In this document: positions 24,388-32,254 of the stretch, piece after piece
Layout of the letters: each line of letters opens with the position of its first letter
Numbering within the stretch: the first letter of the stretch is position 1
Assembly (NCBI GenBank): GCA_964492595.1
Contig: CAZBKY010000006.1
Location: 1-34,705 of the forward strand
DNA from: CAYNFP01 sp964492595
GTDB taxonomy: Bacteria; Bacillota_I; Bacilli_A; RF39; UBA660
DNA length: 34,705 nucleotides
Reading direction: 5' to 3'
Made by a program: the position numbers and the translations under genes
Notes under the pieces: model-generated
Seen by the model: the letters and a program-made list of their open reading frames with translations, nothing else
Database searches by the model: none
What the model was told of the DNA's origin: nothing

Positions 24388-25329
24388 TTATTTTACTTCC
24401 AGATATACTATTTCTTTAAAATTTGAGGGGAATCCCATTTTATTATATATTTTATCTAGTGGAATAGATTTAAGCTTTCCTCCCAAAGTATCGAATTCAT
24501 ATATTAATTCATTCATTAACATTTTAAAATCATCCTCAGTAAGTAAACTTTTTAATATAATAATAAGCGCAAAAATATCATTCTTTCCATATTTATACAT
24601 ATTTTCAGAATCTTTTTCTATGTTTAAAAATGCATGATATTTAGTATCAGAAATGATTTTTTGAGTCTTATTGTCAAATAGTATATCTTCATGTGCACAT
24701 AAATTTCTATAGTTAGCAAGTATCGGTAAATATAATTCCAAATCCTCAATATCTATATTATACATGGCTGCTAAAGCTCTCTGATCATCCAATTTTAATA
24801 TACTAAACATTTCACTAATTATACCAAAGCTTAAAACTTTAACCCCAACCCACAAAGGAATATATCCATAATTATTGACATAATGACTTGTACTTCTATT
24901 TTGGGAAGCATTAATCCTTATCTGTCTTTTAATTTTTCTTATCAAATCATTAATTTGTCTTGATTTTCCTTTTGTATTATCAAAATTATTCGGGTTTAAA
25001 TAATCTCTTTCTTTATAGCCATAAGTTTTGCTAAGTACATAACTAAGCATTGACTTGTAATTGTTTTCTATGATTAAAATATTTTTAAAAATTATATTTC
25101 TAAGCTGTCTGTCAAAAGAAAATAATGCGTAAAGTTCTTCAAATGTTGTTCCAGTATTAAATTTTCTGCTGCCATCAGTTTTATAAAAAACAAATCTGTA
25201 TGCATTTAAAAAGAAATAATTTTCTCTCAGAAGAATATTTTTAGCTTTTAGTTCATCTCTTATTTCTAATCCTTTATTTTTAAGAATTTCAATTTGTTCA
25301 TCTAATGATTTAAATATTTTTGCTCCCAC
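24388..25329 (-). CDS. Abi_2 (AbiD/AbiF-type) abortive-infection protein
   Basis: This 313-residue protein belongs to the Abi_2 family (PF07751) of HEPN-fold phage-resistance proteins, thought to act as RNases that shut down the infected cell. It shows the family patterns NAYRFVFYK and F-x-x-G-T-T-F-E-E-L-Y-x-L-F-x-F-D-R-Q-L-R, and the HEPN motif RNLCAH (Arg208 to His213, R-x4-H). The GTG start at 25329 follows TAGGTG at good spacing, and an extended -10 (TGaTATACT) lies upstream. It reads into an HtrA gene 9 bp downstream. A structured abiF-associated RNA is known upstream of some relatives; I cannot confirm one here. Confidence 0.85.
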   Translation of the reverse strand: MGAKIFKSLDEQIEILKNKGLEIRDELKAKNILLRENYFFLNAYRFVFYKTDGSRKFNTGTTFEELYALFSFDRQLRNIIFKNILIIENNYKSMLSYVLSKTYGYKERDYLNPNNFDNTKGKSRQINDLIRKIKRQIRINASQNRSTSHYVNNYGYIPLWVGVKVLSFGIISEMFSILKLDDQRALAAMYNIDIEDLELYLPILANYRNLCAHEDILFDNKTQKIISDTKYHAFLNIEKDSENMYKYGKNDIFALIIILKSLLTEDDFKMLMNELIYEFDTLGGKLKSIPLDKIYNKMGFPSNFKEIVYLEVK

Positions 25330-25352
25330 TTTTGCACCTACTTTGCATTAAA

Positions 25353-25361
25353 AGTATATCA
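25353..25361 (-). promoter_or_regulatory. Extended -10 promoter of the Abi_2 gene
   Basis: TGaTATACT on the minus strand, hexamer at 25358-25353, about 24 nt before the GTG start. No good -35 is seen. Confidence 0.5.
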
Positions 25362-25440
25362 TTATTTTATTTTGATTAAAAGTGATTTCACAGGACTTTA
25401 CATGAAAATGTTGGACAAAAAAAGAAATTTTTTAGTTTAT

Positions 25441-25638
25441 TTATATTTTTATTTCTCTTTTTCTTGAATTCCAATAATTGTCTATCTCGATTTCCTTTTC
25501 TTTTTCTTTATGGTCCAAAAATAATTTATATTCCTCTATTAACCTTTCAAGTTCTCTGCGTTCTATTGGTAAATGATTTATATACAAATCTACTCCTCTG
25601 CTAAATATAGACCAACCCTCATTACGACAATGTTTAAC
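25441..25638 (-). pseudogene. Orphan open fragment, probable C-terminal remnant of an unknown gene
   Basis: A frame of about 65 codons, open from 25638 to the stop at 25441, has protein-like composition (CRNEGWSIFSRG, then RRELERLIEEYKLFL, a likely helix with a charged tail). It has no ATG at a sensible place and no ribosome binding site. GGGAGG occurs just upstream but leads to a stop. I cannot name the family. The rest of 25362-25746 shows no gene. Confidence 0.35.
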
Positions 25639-25746
25639 CTATATTTTAACCTCCCTATAGCTAAATTAAATAATAAAACTGTTTTTTGCTAATTATTCAA
25701 ACATTCCTTTATTTGTTTAATAAAGATTTCCATAATTTATTAAAAA

Positions 25747-26208
25747 TTATTTTGATAAATCAAATTTAAATTCCCCACTACTACAATAATCATAATACTT
25801 ACCTCTGTCTTCTTTATCAATTTCCATATAATACGTTACAGCATAGACTTATCCACCATCTATAGTATGTTTATTTATATCGCCCTCCCAAGAAACGGTT
25901 TCTTGTTCACTTGATGTTTTTTCTGTGATTATAATGCAACTTGGTACATCTATTTCTTTTTTTGACTTGTTTTCAACTTGAAATGTTAGTGCAATATAAG
26001 TTTTGTTTTCATCTGAAGTTTGCACACCTTGACTTAGAGTATCAGTATATTCTACATCGGTTACCGTATAATAAATGTTTTTATATACCGCGGTTTCTTT
26101 AATACCAAATTCAGTTTTAACATTTCCATCTAAATCCCTCGCTTTACATCCCGTTAAAGATATTGCAAATAGAACTATTATAAATGTTTTAAAAATTTTA
26201 TGTTTCAT
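25747..26208 (-). pseudogene. DUF4352-like lipoprotein gene with an in-frame premature stop
   Basis: The gene opens with a lipoprotein signal (lipobox LTGC) and a DUF4352-type beta domain: VTDVEYTDT, then TYIALTFQVENKSKKEIDVPS. The frame stops at codon 120 (TAA, 25851-25849). The same frame then continues for 33 sensible codons (VYAVTYYMEIDKEDRGKYYD and FKFDLSK) to a second TAA at 25747. The full protein would be about 153 residues, the normal size for a single-domain member. One base change, for instance AAA to TAA, explains it. It may be a real nonsense mutation or a consensus error. Confidence 0.7.
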
Positions 26209-26296
26209 CCTCCATCCTACTCATATAAATAAATTGTATAATATTGGTTTAATTTTGTAAATAAAAAGTCAATATATTCTTATATCTTACATTTAT

Positions 26297-26980
26297 TTAA
26301 ATTATTTTTATAAAGCTATTTTTTTTTTCTTTAATTTCATTTTCTATTATCCATTTTAAATCTTCAGTTGTTTTATCAATATTAAATCTGCCATTTCCCA
26401 CCGGATAAAATAAAGAGTAAAAATTATATATATTTGAATTAATTTCTTTTTGAAATTTCTTTTTTCTACATTTTGAAACTGATATTTTTTCATTAAGCAC
26501 TATTGAACTTACCTGATTGCCAAATAATATTACTATTTTAGGTTTTACAATTTCGATTTCTTTTAAAAACAAGGCCAAATATTGCTTGTAAACATTATCG
26601 GGTAATTCTCTTGCATCTGTTTGAGTACATTTACCTAAATTAGTAATATAATATTTACTTTCAGTAATATTAAAATAAACTTCTTCAGCAAATCTTTCAG
26701 TCCAATCTTTACCTTTTATATTCTTAATTTTATTATAAATATCTGCATTTAATAAATTTATGTTATAAAAAAGTTCCCAAATATTTTTAGTTCCTATCCA
26801 AGGGGATTTTATTCCCTTCCATTTTTTATCAGAAGCAATATTTTTACCTGTAGGATTCATGAAGACAAAACATATATCTGGCTTATCTTCACAACCATCA
26901 CCACATATTGCATCCAATTCTTTCGCCCCATATTTATTTTGTAAGTTTCTATACTCTTTATTTAATTCTTTTAATGTCAT
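26297..26980 (-). CDS. Uracil-DNA glycosylase superfamily protein
   Basis: This 227-residue protein has the UDG fold pattern. The first active-site strand is FVFMNPTGKN (38-47, in place of the G-E-A-P-G loop). Then come YYITNLGKCTQ (110-120), IVILFGNQVSS (the strand before the DNA loop) and a late YPVGNGRFN in place of the H-P-S region. Members remove uracil or other damaged bases, or have unknown roles. Cysteines at 26, 30, 37, 118 and further on do not form the full family-4 iron-sulfur pattern. The catalytic residues are atypical, so activity is uncertain. GGAG lies about 11 nt before the ATG. Confidence 0.65.
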   Translation of the reverse strand: MTLKELNKEYRNLQNKYGAKELDAICGDGCEDKPDICFVFMNPTGKNIASDKKWKGIKSPWIGTKNIWELFYNINLLNADIYNKIKNIKGKDWTERFAEEVYFNITESKYYITNLGKCTQTDARELPDNVYKQYLALFLKEIEIVKPKIVILFGNQVSSIVLNEKISVSKCRKKKFQKEINSNIYNFYSLFYPVGNGRFNIDKTTEDLKWIIENEIKEKKNSFIKII

Positions 26981-27143
26981 TTTTACATCATCTCCATTTA
27001 CTATTTTAACTGGTTAAATAAATTTATTATAATGATACATAAAAAAATCAATTTATCAAATATAAACTAAGATATTCTTTAGTAGTGACCCGCATGTGTC
27101 TTATACATTCACATTGTCTTATTTTAATTTTTATAAAATAGAA

Positions 27144-27174
27144 AAAGCCCACAAATATTGTGCTTGTGGGCTTT
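27144..27174 (-). terminator. Terminator of the rplM-rpsI operon
   Basis: AAAGCCCACAA and TTGTGGGCTTT form a perfect 11-bp stem with a 9-nt loop, followed on the minus strand by a T-rich tail. It lies 15 bp after the rpsI stop. Confidence 0.9.
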
Positions 27175-27188
27175 ATATAATTTTTTAT

Positions 27189-27584
27189 TTATCTCTTACT
27201 AAATTGTGGAGCTCTTCTAGCCTTTTTAAGACCATATTTTTTACGCTCTTTTATTCTGGCATCTCTGGTAATCATACCAGCAGATTTTAAAATTGCTCTG
27301 AATTCTGGATTATATTTTTCTAATGCTCTTGATATTCCTAAACGAATTGCACCTGACTGACCATTATAGCCTCCACCTGTTGCATTAACCTCAACATCAA
27401 CTTTATTCAAAGTTTCTGTTAATTCTAAAGGTTGTTTCATATCTAAAATTAGTATTTCAGATGGAATATATTTACTTGCTTCAATTCCATTTATAGTAAT
27501 TTTACCTTTACCTTGAGTTAGTGTGACTCTCGCAACGCTTCTTTTTCTTCTTCCTGTTGCGGTATATTTTTTTGCCTCTGCCAT
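27189..27584 (-). CDS. rpsI: 30S ribosomal protein S9
   Basis: This 131-residue protein has the S9 signature: TGRRKRSVARV at the N-terminus, GGGYNGQSGAIRLGISRAL in the middle, and the basic tail RRAPQFSKR that reaches the P-site tRNA. The ATG at 27584 follows GGAGG and is one base after the rplM stop, so the pair is translationally coupled. The frame is open 11 codons further upstream within rplM, but that is not used. Confidence 0.98.
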   Translation of the reverse strand: MAEAKKYTATGRRKRSVARVTLTQGKGKITINGIEASKYIPSEILILDMKQPLELTETLNKVDVEVNATGGGYNGQSGAIRLGISRALEKYNPEFRAILKSAGMITRDARIKERKKYGLKKARRAPQFSKR

Positions 27585-27585
27585 C

Positions 27586-28014
27586 CTAAACCTCCAATAT
27601 TTCTGGTTTTTGAGCAACTTGTTTGTGCTCTATACCTTCATATACAAATAATTTTGTATACATTTGTCTTCCTAGTCTTCCTTTTGGAAGCATCCCTTTA
27701 ACAGCTCTTTCAACCATTTCTACAGGATATTTTTCTTTCATAACTCTTGCTGTTCTTTCTCTTAATCCTCCTGGATATCCACTATGATTATAATATATTT
27801 TTTTATCAAGCTTATCTCCAGTCAAATTAATTTTACCAGCGTTAATTATAATAACGTTATCTCCTGAATCTACATGAGGAGTATAAGTTGGTTTATGCTT
27901 TCCACGTAATACATATGCAGCTTTTGAAGCAACTCTACCTAAGTTTTTTTCTTCAGCATCAATTATGTACCACTTATGTTCAACATCTTCTTTTCTTAAC
28001 ATAAATGTCTTCAT
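27586..28014 (-). CDS. rplM: 50S ribosomal protein L13
   Basis: This 142-residue protein is the normal length for L13. It shows KWYIIDAEEKNLGRVAS, LRGKHKPTYTPHVD, KIYYNHSGYPGG and VKGMLPKGRLGR, the last being the family signature. It assembles early into the large subunit. GGAG precedes the ATG. The rplM-rpsI order is universal in bacteria. The leader of about 80 nt could host an L13 autoregulatory structure, but I do not see a hairpin strong enough to call one. Confidence 0.98.
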   Translation of the reverse strand: MKTFMLRKEDVEHKWYIIDAEEKNLGRVASKAAYVLRGKHKPTYTPHVDSGDNVIIINAGKINLTGDKLDKKIYYNHSGYPGGLRERTARVMKEKYPVEMVERAVKGMLPKGRLGRQMYTKLFVYEGIEHKQVAQKPEILEV

Positions 28015-28100
28015 ATTTTTTCTCCTTTTTTAATATGTAATATGGCAATATATTTTTCCTTCCCAAAGATAATATACCCCATCAAAATGTACCATTTGAA

Positions 28101-28129
28101 ATTATACTAAATTATTCGATACATGTCAA
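28101..28129 (-). promoter_or_regulatory. Consensus sigma-A promoter of rplM-rpsI
   Basis: A perfect TTGACA (28129-28124), a 17-nt spacer and a perfect TATAAT (28106-28101) are on the minus strand. Its -35 lies in an inverted repeat (TGTCAAT-TTTT-ATTGACA, 28124-28141) shared with the divergent promoter. Confidence 0.9.
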
Positions 28130-28135
28130 TTTTTA

Positions 28136-28164
28136 TTGACAAGTATAAGTTAAAATTATAAAAT
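28136..28164 (+). promoter_or_regulatory. Divergent sigma-A promoter for the repeat protein gene
   Basis: TTGACA (28136-28141), a 17-nt spacer and TAAAAT (28159-28164) are followed by GGAGGG and the ATG at 28196. Its -35 is the other arm of the inverted repeat that forms the rplM -35. Confidence 0.8.
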
Positions 28165-28195
28165 TATGTTATGGTAGAAAGATTACGGAGGGAAA

Positions 28196-29242
28196 ATGAA
28201 AAATAAAAAGGCAATAGCCATTTTTATAACTTCTTTAGCTATACTGAGTTTAGCATGCGGAGTTGTTGGTTATTTAGAATATAAAAAAGGCGATAACGCC
28301 CCTACAGAACGTGTAATAACTTATAAATATTATCTGAATAATAGTGAAGTCAGTGAGATGCCTACAAATGCAACTTTGATATCTTCATCTACTGAATCTT
28401 CAAGTTCTGAGGAACCTGAAAAATTATATGCCTTTAATTCTGCAACTTGCACAAATAAAGTTAAATATACATGGGATGAAGATACCTGGACATTTAAAAC
28501 AGATAATTCTGCGGATTCAACCTGCAAATTATATTTTGTTACAACTTTTAATCAAATAACCATTACCGCAACAAATGCAACCATCACTCCCCTTTCAAAT
28601 AATAAAATTAAAAGAGGCGAAGATGCCATTATCACTATTACACCTACAGAAGGTTATAAATATAAACAAGCAATATGTACGAATAATGAAGTCACCGAAT
28701 GGGATAAAGAAAAAAAATTATTAACTGTAAAAAATATATATGCAGATACATCTTGCGATGTCACATATGAAATGAGTAAGTTTTCAGTTGAAGTAAAAGT
28801 AAATAATGGTTCGGGAGATACTACACTGGAGTATAATTATGGCACAAAAGTTGAAGTTAGCATACAAGCTTCATCTGGATATGGAATTCCTGATGTAACT
28901 TGCACAAACGACCAAAAAGCGACTTGGACAAATGGAACTTTTACAATTTCTAAATTAACAGATGATACAATATGCACTGTCAATTTCAAACAAATTCAAA
29001 ATATAACATATACTGTAGAAATGGATGTTGGAGAACATGGAATATTATCTTCTGGCACTTCTATAGTTACGGTAAAATCCGGAGCTTCTGCAAGTTTCAC
29101 AATACTTGTAACTAATAATAACTATGTATTACATAGTGCAACTTGTACAGAAGGCGGCACAGCAAGACGAGTATCAAACATAATTACAATAGAAAATGTT
29201 ACCAAAGATATTAAGTGTGATGTTGTTTACGAGCCTCAATAA
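28196..29242 (+). CDS. Exported repeat protein with four Cys-pair beta repeats
   Basis: This is a 348-residue protein with an N-terminal hydrophobic segment (about 6-27) that acts as signal or anchor. LSLAC within it is a poor lipobox. A Ser-rich linker (SSSTESSSSEE) follows, then four repeats of about 65-70 residues. Each repeat holds a C-T-N/E segment, a central Trp or hydrophobic strand, and a second Cys (TCKLYF, SCDVTYE, ICTVNF, KCDVVYE). This spacing recalls bacterial beta-grasp repeats of the InlB/Flg_new type, with a disulfide per repeat likely. Function unknown; a surface adhesin or spacer is plausible. Excellent promoter, ribosome binding site and terminator surround it, so it is expressed as a single gene. 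Confidence 0.75.
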   Translation: MKNKKAIAIFITSLAILSLACGVVGYLEYKKGDNAPTERVITYKYYLNNSEVSEMPTNATLISSSTESSSSEEPEKLYAFNSATCTNKVKYTWDEDTWTFKTDNSADSTCKLYFVTTFNQITITATNATITPLSNNKIKRGEDAIITITPTEGYKYKQAICTNNEVTEWDKEKKLLTVKNIYADTSCDVTYEMSKFSVEVKVNNGSGDTTLEYNYGTKVEVSIQASSGYGIPDVTCTNDQKATWTNGTFTISKLTDDTICTVNFKQIQNITYTVEMDVGEHGILSSGTSIVTVKSGASASFTILVTNNNYVLHSATCTEGGTARRVSNIITIENVTKDIKCDVVYEPQ

Positions 29243-29264
29243 GACTTTTAAAAGTCTTTTTTTT
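29241..29264 (+). terminator. Terminator after the repeat protein gene
   Basis: AAGACTTTTAAAAGTCTT is a perfect palindrome followed by T6; it begins at the stop codon of the repeat protein. Confidence 0.8.
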
Positions 29265-29276
29265 ATGTGTTAAAGA

Positions 29277-29285
29277 TGATATATT
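29277..29285 (+). promoter_or_regulatory. Extended -10 promoter placed 6 nt before the dus ATG
   Basis: TGaTATATT has its hexamer at 29280-29285, with the ATG at 29292. No Shine-Dalgarno lies between them. A leaderless or near-leaderless mRNA is predicted. Confidence 0.5.
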
Positions 29286-29291
29286 ATTAAT

Positions 29292-30269
29292 ATGTGGAAA
29301 ATAGGCAATATAAAAATTAATAATAAAATTGTACTTGCACCAATGGCTGGAATATCAAACTCATCATATATTAAAATATGTGAAAAAATGGGTTTGGGTT
29401 TGGCTTATACTGAATTGATAAGTGCTGAGGCAATTGTTAGAAATAACAAAAAAACATTTGACATGTTAAAGGGTATTGAAACTTTAAAAATTCCTGTTGC
29501 TATTCAACTTTTTGGTTCTGATGCTAAAACTTTAGCAAATGCTGCAAAGATAATAACTGATTTATATAAAAATGTATTTATTGATATTAATATGGGTTGC
29601 CCTGTACCTAAAGTGGCCGTTAAATCTGGTGCCGGTGCTTCCTTACTCAAAGACCCTGATAAAGTTTATAATATAGTAAAAGCTGTAGTGGAAAATACAA
29701 AAACACCAATAACAGTAAAAATTAGAAGTGGGTGGGATGAAAAAACCATAAATGCTGTTGAGGTTGCAAAAAAAATTGAAAAAGCAGGGGCTGCTGCAAT
29801 ATGCATACATCCAAGAACAAGAAGTCAAGGTTATTCGGGCATTTCCGATTGGAATATAATAAAAGATGTGAAAGATAATGTATCAATCCCTGTAATTGGG
29901 AATGGAGATATAAAAACTATATATGATGCTAAAAGAATGCTAAAAGAAACTGGCTGTGATGCTGTTATGATAGGAGGGGGAGTTTTAGGAAATCCTTGGT
30001 TTATTAAAGAATGTGTTAAATACATAGAGAATAATAAAATAATAGAAAAACCAACTTATGAAGAGAGATTAGATATGATTATAACTCATTTTAACAATTT
30101 AAAGGAAAATACTTCTTTGAAACAGGCATTATTACAAATAAGAACACATGCCTTATGGTATGTTAAATATCTGCCAAATAATAAAGAATATAAGAACAAA
30201 TTAAGTAAAGTGGGTTCAGAGGAAGAATTATTAAAAATTATTAGCCAATATAAAAAAGAGATTTGTTAA
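29292..30269 (+). CDS. dus: tRNA-dihydrouridine synthase
   Basis: This 325-residue FMN enzyme reduces uridine to dihydrouridine in the D-loop of tRNA. The TIM barrel shows LAPMAGISN (15-23) for FMN, YTELISAEA, VAIQLFGSD, INMGCPVPKV with the catalytic Cys103, then TVKIRSGW, IHPRTRSQGYSG and IGNGDI for phosphate binding. The Cys-containing NMGCPVPKV motif fits the DusB-type bacterial group. No Shine-Dalgarno lies upstream, and an extended -10 ends 6 nt before the ATG. A hairpin that overlaps the stop codon ends the gene and is shared with the convergent lysS. Confidence 0.93.
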   Translation: MWKIGNIKINNKIVLAPMAGISNSSYIKICEKMGLGLAYTELISAEAIVRNNKKTFDMLKGIETLKIPVAIQLFGSDAKTLANAAKIITDLYKNVFIDINMGCPVPKVAVKSGAGASLLKDPDKVYNIVKAVVENTKTPITVKIRSGWDEKTINAVEVAKKIEKAGAAAICIHPRTRSQGYSGISDWNIIKDVKDNVSIPVIGNGDIKTIYDAKRMLKETGCDAVMIGGGVLGNPWFIKECVKYIENNKIIEKPTYEERLDMIITHFNNLKENTSLKQALLQIRTHALWYVKYLPNNKEYKNKLSKVGSEEELLKIISQYKKEIC

Positions 30270-30277
30270 TCTCTTTT
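30254..30277. terminator. Bidirectional terminator between dus and lysS
   Basis: AAAAGAGATT and AATCTCTTTT form a perfect 10-bp stem with a TGTT loop, spanning the dus stop codon and touching the lysS stop. The A/T-rich arms provide U-tracts for both directions. Confidence 0.7.
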
Positions 30278-31841
30278 AAAATGTCAATAAGTTTATTACC
30301 TCTTCCTTATCTGCAGCAATTAAGAACAGTCCTAATTTTGGCCCTTTGGAAGCCCCCAATAATAAATTATATAAATCTTCGAAATATTTCTTTTGAGTTT
30401 TCTTTAATTCACTCTCTTCTTTAACATACTCTTTAACCACATCATAAAGTAATGTTTGAAGTTCATCAGAAGAAGTATATTTTGATTCACTTAATATATT
30501 AATTGTTTTTAATATATTAGATTTCTCTAATTTATTTAAATTATCATAATATTCTTTATTATTAGTTTTGAGTAATTTGACCTGATATCTTTCTCCATAA
30601 GTTTTTACCCAATATTCAGATTTTTCAAGTCTTTCATCAAAGTATTTACTTTCTGTATTAATGCCTTCTTTAGATAATAATTCTTTTAATAACTTCCTAT
30701 CATAATTTACCATAGGAAGAAAAGTTGCTAAATAACTGAAATTTGGATATTTTAAATATTTCTCTGTAATTTTTGTATTATCTATAGCGTCTTTATTTTT
30801 TTCATCAATATTACCTTCAAAATATGCTTTTACCCATCTATCAAATTCCTGATAATATCTTATTACATCTTCATCAAATGCTATATCAAAAGCCTGACAA
30901 CACTTACATTTAGCATAAAACCACATAAAGATATATTTGTCATATACTTTTAATGCATCTGTTATTGTTATTACATTTCCTTTAGATGAAGACATTTTCA
31001 TTTCTCCACCTTTAATTCCTATAAAATCATACATTGAATATATAGGAGGCTCATAATTAAATATTTCTCTTGATATTCTAGAAGAAACATCAAAGCTTCC
31101 TCCTTCAGTAGAGTGGTCTCTTCCTCCACATTCAAAATCAACACTTTCTTTTTTCCACCTCATAGGCCAGTCAACTTTCCAGACCAACTTTAAATTATTG
31201 TATTCGTTTATATTTACTGTTTCTTCGTTTCCGCATTCACATTTATATGTTATTTCTTCGGTTTCATCATTATAATTAGTAATTTGTGTTAAATCTTTCA
31301 TACACTTACTGCAATAAATACTTATTGGATAAGAATTATTTCTATCATTTTCACAAAAATCTTGCGTTTTAAAACTACAAATTATATCGAAAATTTCTTT
31401 TCTTTTTTTCATACAAAATTTTATATCATCCAAATATCTGAAATTTTTATATTCTTCTGTTTGATAAATAAATTCTATATTATCTACTCCCATTTCTATT
31501 AATTCTTTCATAAAGATATTTTCAAAAGTTTTGGCATAACTTTCACCTTCATTAAACGGGCTTGGTATACTTGTATATGGAATGCCTATATATTTATCAA
31601 AGGATTTATCTATATTTCCAGGGGTTTTTCTATATCTATCAAAATCATCCCATGATAAAATATATCTGACTTTTTTACCTAATTTCAACAACTCTAAAGC
31701 TACCAAATAAGGAGTAGCAATTTCTCTAAAATTACCAATATGAATAAACCCAGAAGGACTTATTCCACTGGCAACAGTATAAATTTCATTATCTGGTCTT
31801 TCTTCAATAATTTCTAAAGCTATTTCTTTAGCCCAATACAT
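30276..31841 (-). CDS. lysS: Class I (archaeal-type) lysyl-tRNA synthetase
   Basis: This 521-residue enzyme charges tRNA-Lys. It is the class I Rossmann-fold form, not the class II form usual in Bacillota: HIGN (34-37), KMSSSKG (282-288), and between them a zinc-like Cys set (Cys177, Cys180, Cys201, Cys203). The block GISPSGFIHIGNFRE and WPMRWKKESVDFE with GGRDHS are typical of LysRS-I. The ATG at 31841 follows GAGGTG; the 13 extra codons upstream have no site. A TTGCCA-17-TAAAAT promoter is present. I see no T-box antiterminator in the short leader. Confidence 0.95.
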   Translation of the reverse strand: MYWAKEIALEIIEERPDNEIYTVASGISPSGFIHIGNFREIATPYLVALELLKLGKKVRYILSWDDFDRYRKTPGNIDKSFDKYIGIPYTSIPSPFNEGESYAKTFENIFMKELIEMGVDNIEFIYQTEEYKNFRYLDDIKFCMKKRKEIFDIICSFKTQDFCENDRNNSYPISIYCSKCMKDLTQITNYNDETEEITYKCECGNEETVNINEYNNLKLVWKVDWPMRWKKESVDFECGGRDHSTEGGSFDVSSRISREIFNYEPPIYSMYDFIGIKGGEMKMSSSKGNVITITDALKVYDKYIFMWFYAKCKCCQAFDIAFDEDVIRYYQEFDRWVKAYFEGNIDEKNKDAIDNTKITEKYLKYPNFSYLATFLPMVNYDRKLLKELLSKEGINTESKYFDERLEKSEYWVKTYGERYQVKLLKTNNKEYYDNLNKLEKSNILKTINILSESKYTSSDELQTLLYDVVKEYVKEESELKKTQKKYFEDLYNLLLGASKGPKLGLFLIAADKEEVINLLTF

Positions 31842-31870
31842 AATAAACACCTCAACTTCAATTACAATAA

Positions 31871-31899
31871 ATTTTAGCATAAAATAGAAGGTATGGCAA
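31871..31899 (-). promoter_or_regulatory. Sigma-A promoter of lysS
   Basis: TTGCCA (31899-31894), 17 nt and TAAAAT (31876-31871) are present on the minus strand, about 30 nt before the ATG. Confidence 0.65.
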
Positions 31900-31907
31900 T
31901 AAAATAT

Positions 31908-31933
31908 CTGGTTTTTTCAAATAAAAAAACCGG
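31908..31933. terminator. Hairpin with A/T-rich arms upstream of lysS
   Basis: CTGGTTTTTT pairs with AAAAAACCGG (one G-T pair). It can act as a terminator on the minus strand for the small frame at 31962. The U-tract is within the stem rather than after it, so efficiency is uncertain. Confidence 0.5.
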
Positions 31934-31961
31934 TTCGCTTTAACTTACCAGTTTATATTTT

Positions 31962-32237
31962 TTATACTTCTAATTTTCTACTTGTACGACTGTTAAGTGT
32001 TTTTGGTGTAGTCATATTATGAAGTGTCATTAACTCAGCTCTTTTTGTAGCCTTTTTAAGTTTTTCAATAATAAATGCCTTCTGTTTGTCTGAAATAGGT
32101 AATTTCTCATAATCATTTGCATAAGTTCTGTAAGCAAGCCCAGATATTAAATCAAATCTTAAGTCTATATTGTCATCTTTATTACCATCATGAAAAGTAG
32201 AAATACAGTTGAGTGAAAGTTTGTAACAAGCAAGCAA
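31962..32237 (-). pseudogene. Orphan coding fragment of unknown family
   Basis: A frame of about 91 codons is open from 32237 to a stop at 31962, but only a TTG is available as start and no ribosome binding site precedes it. The first ATG codons lie near its end. The sequence (DLRFDLISGLAYRTYANDYE, then KQKAFIIEKLKKATKRAELM) looks like a real helical protein segment. It is best read as the tail of a lost gene. I do not recognise the family. Its upstream side abuts the promoter of the permease at 32305. Confidence 0.4.
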
Positions 32238-32254
32238 AAAATTTTATGAAAATG

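Noticed and set aside
25639..25746. Start of a small gene after GGGAGG near 25655
   Set aside because: The site leads into ATA and then a stop; no start codon follows at workable spacing.
28015..28100. L13 autoregulatory leader RNA
   Set aside because: The leader is about 80 nt and I could not draw a stable conserved stem; a covariance-model search would be needed.
31842..31961. T-box riboswitch upstream of lysS
   Set aside because: The leader after the promoter is only about 30 nt, and no specifier loop or T-box sequence is visible.
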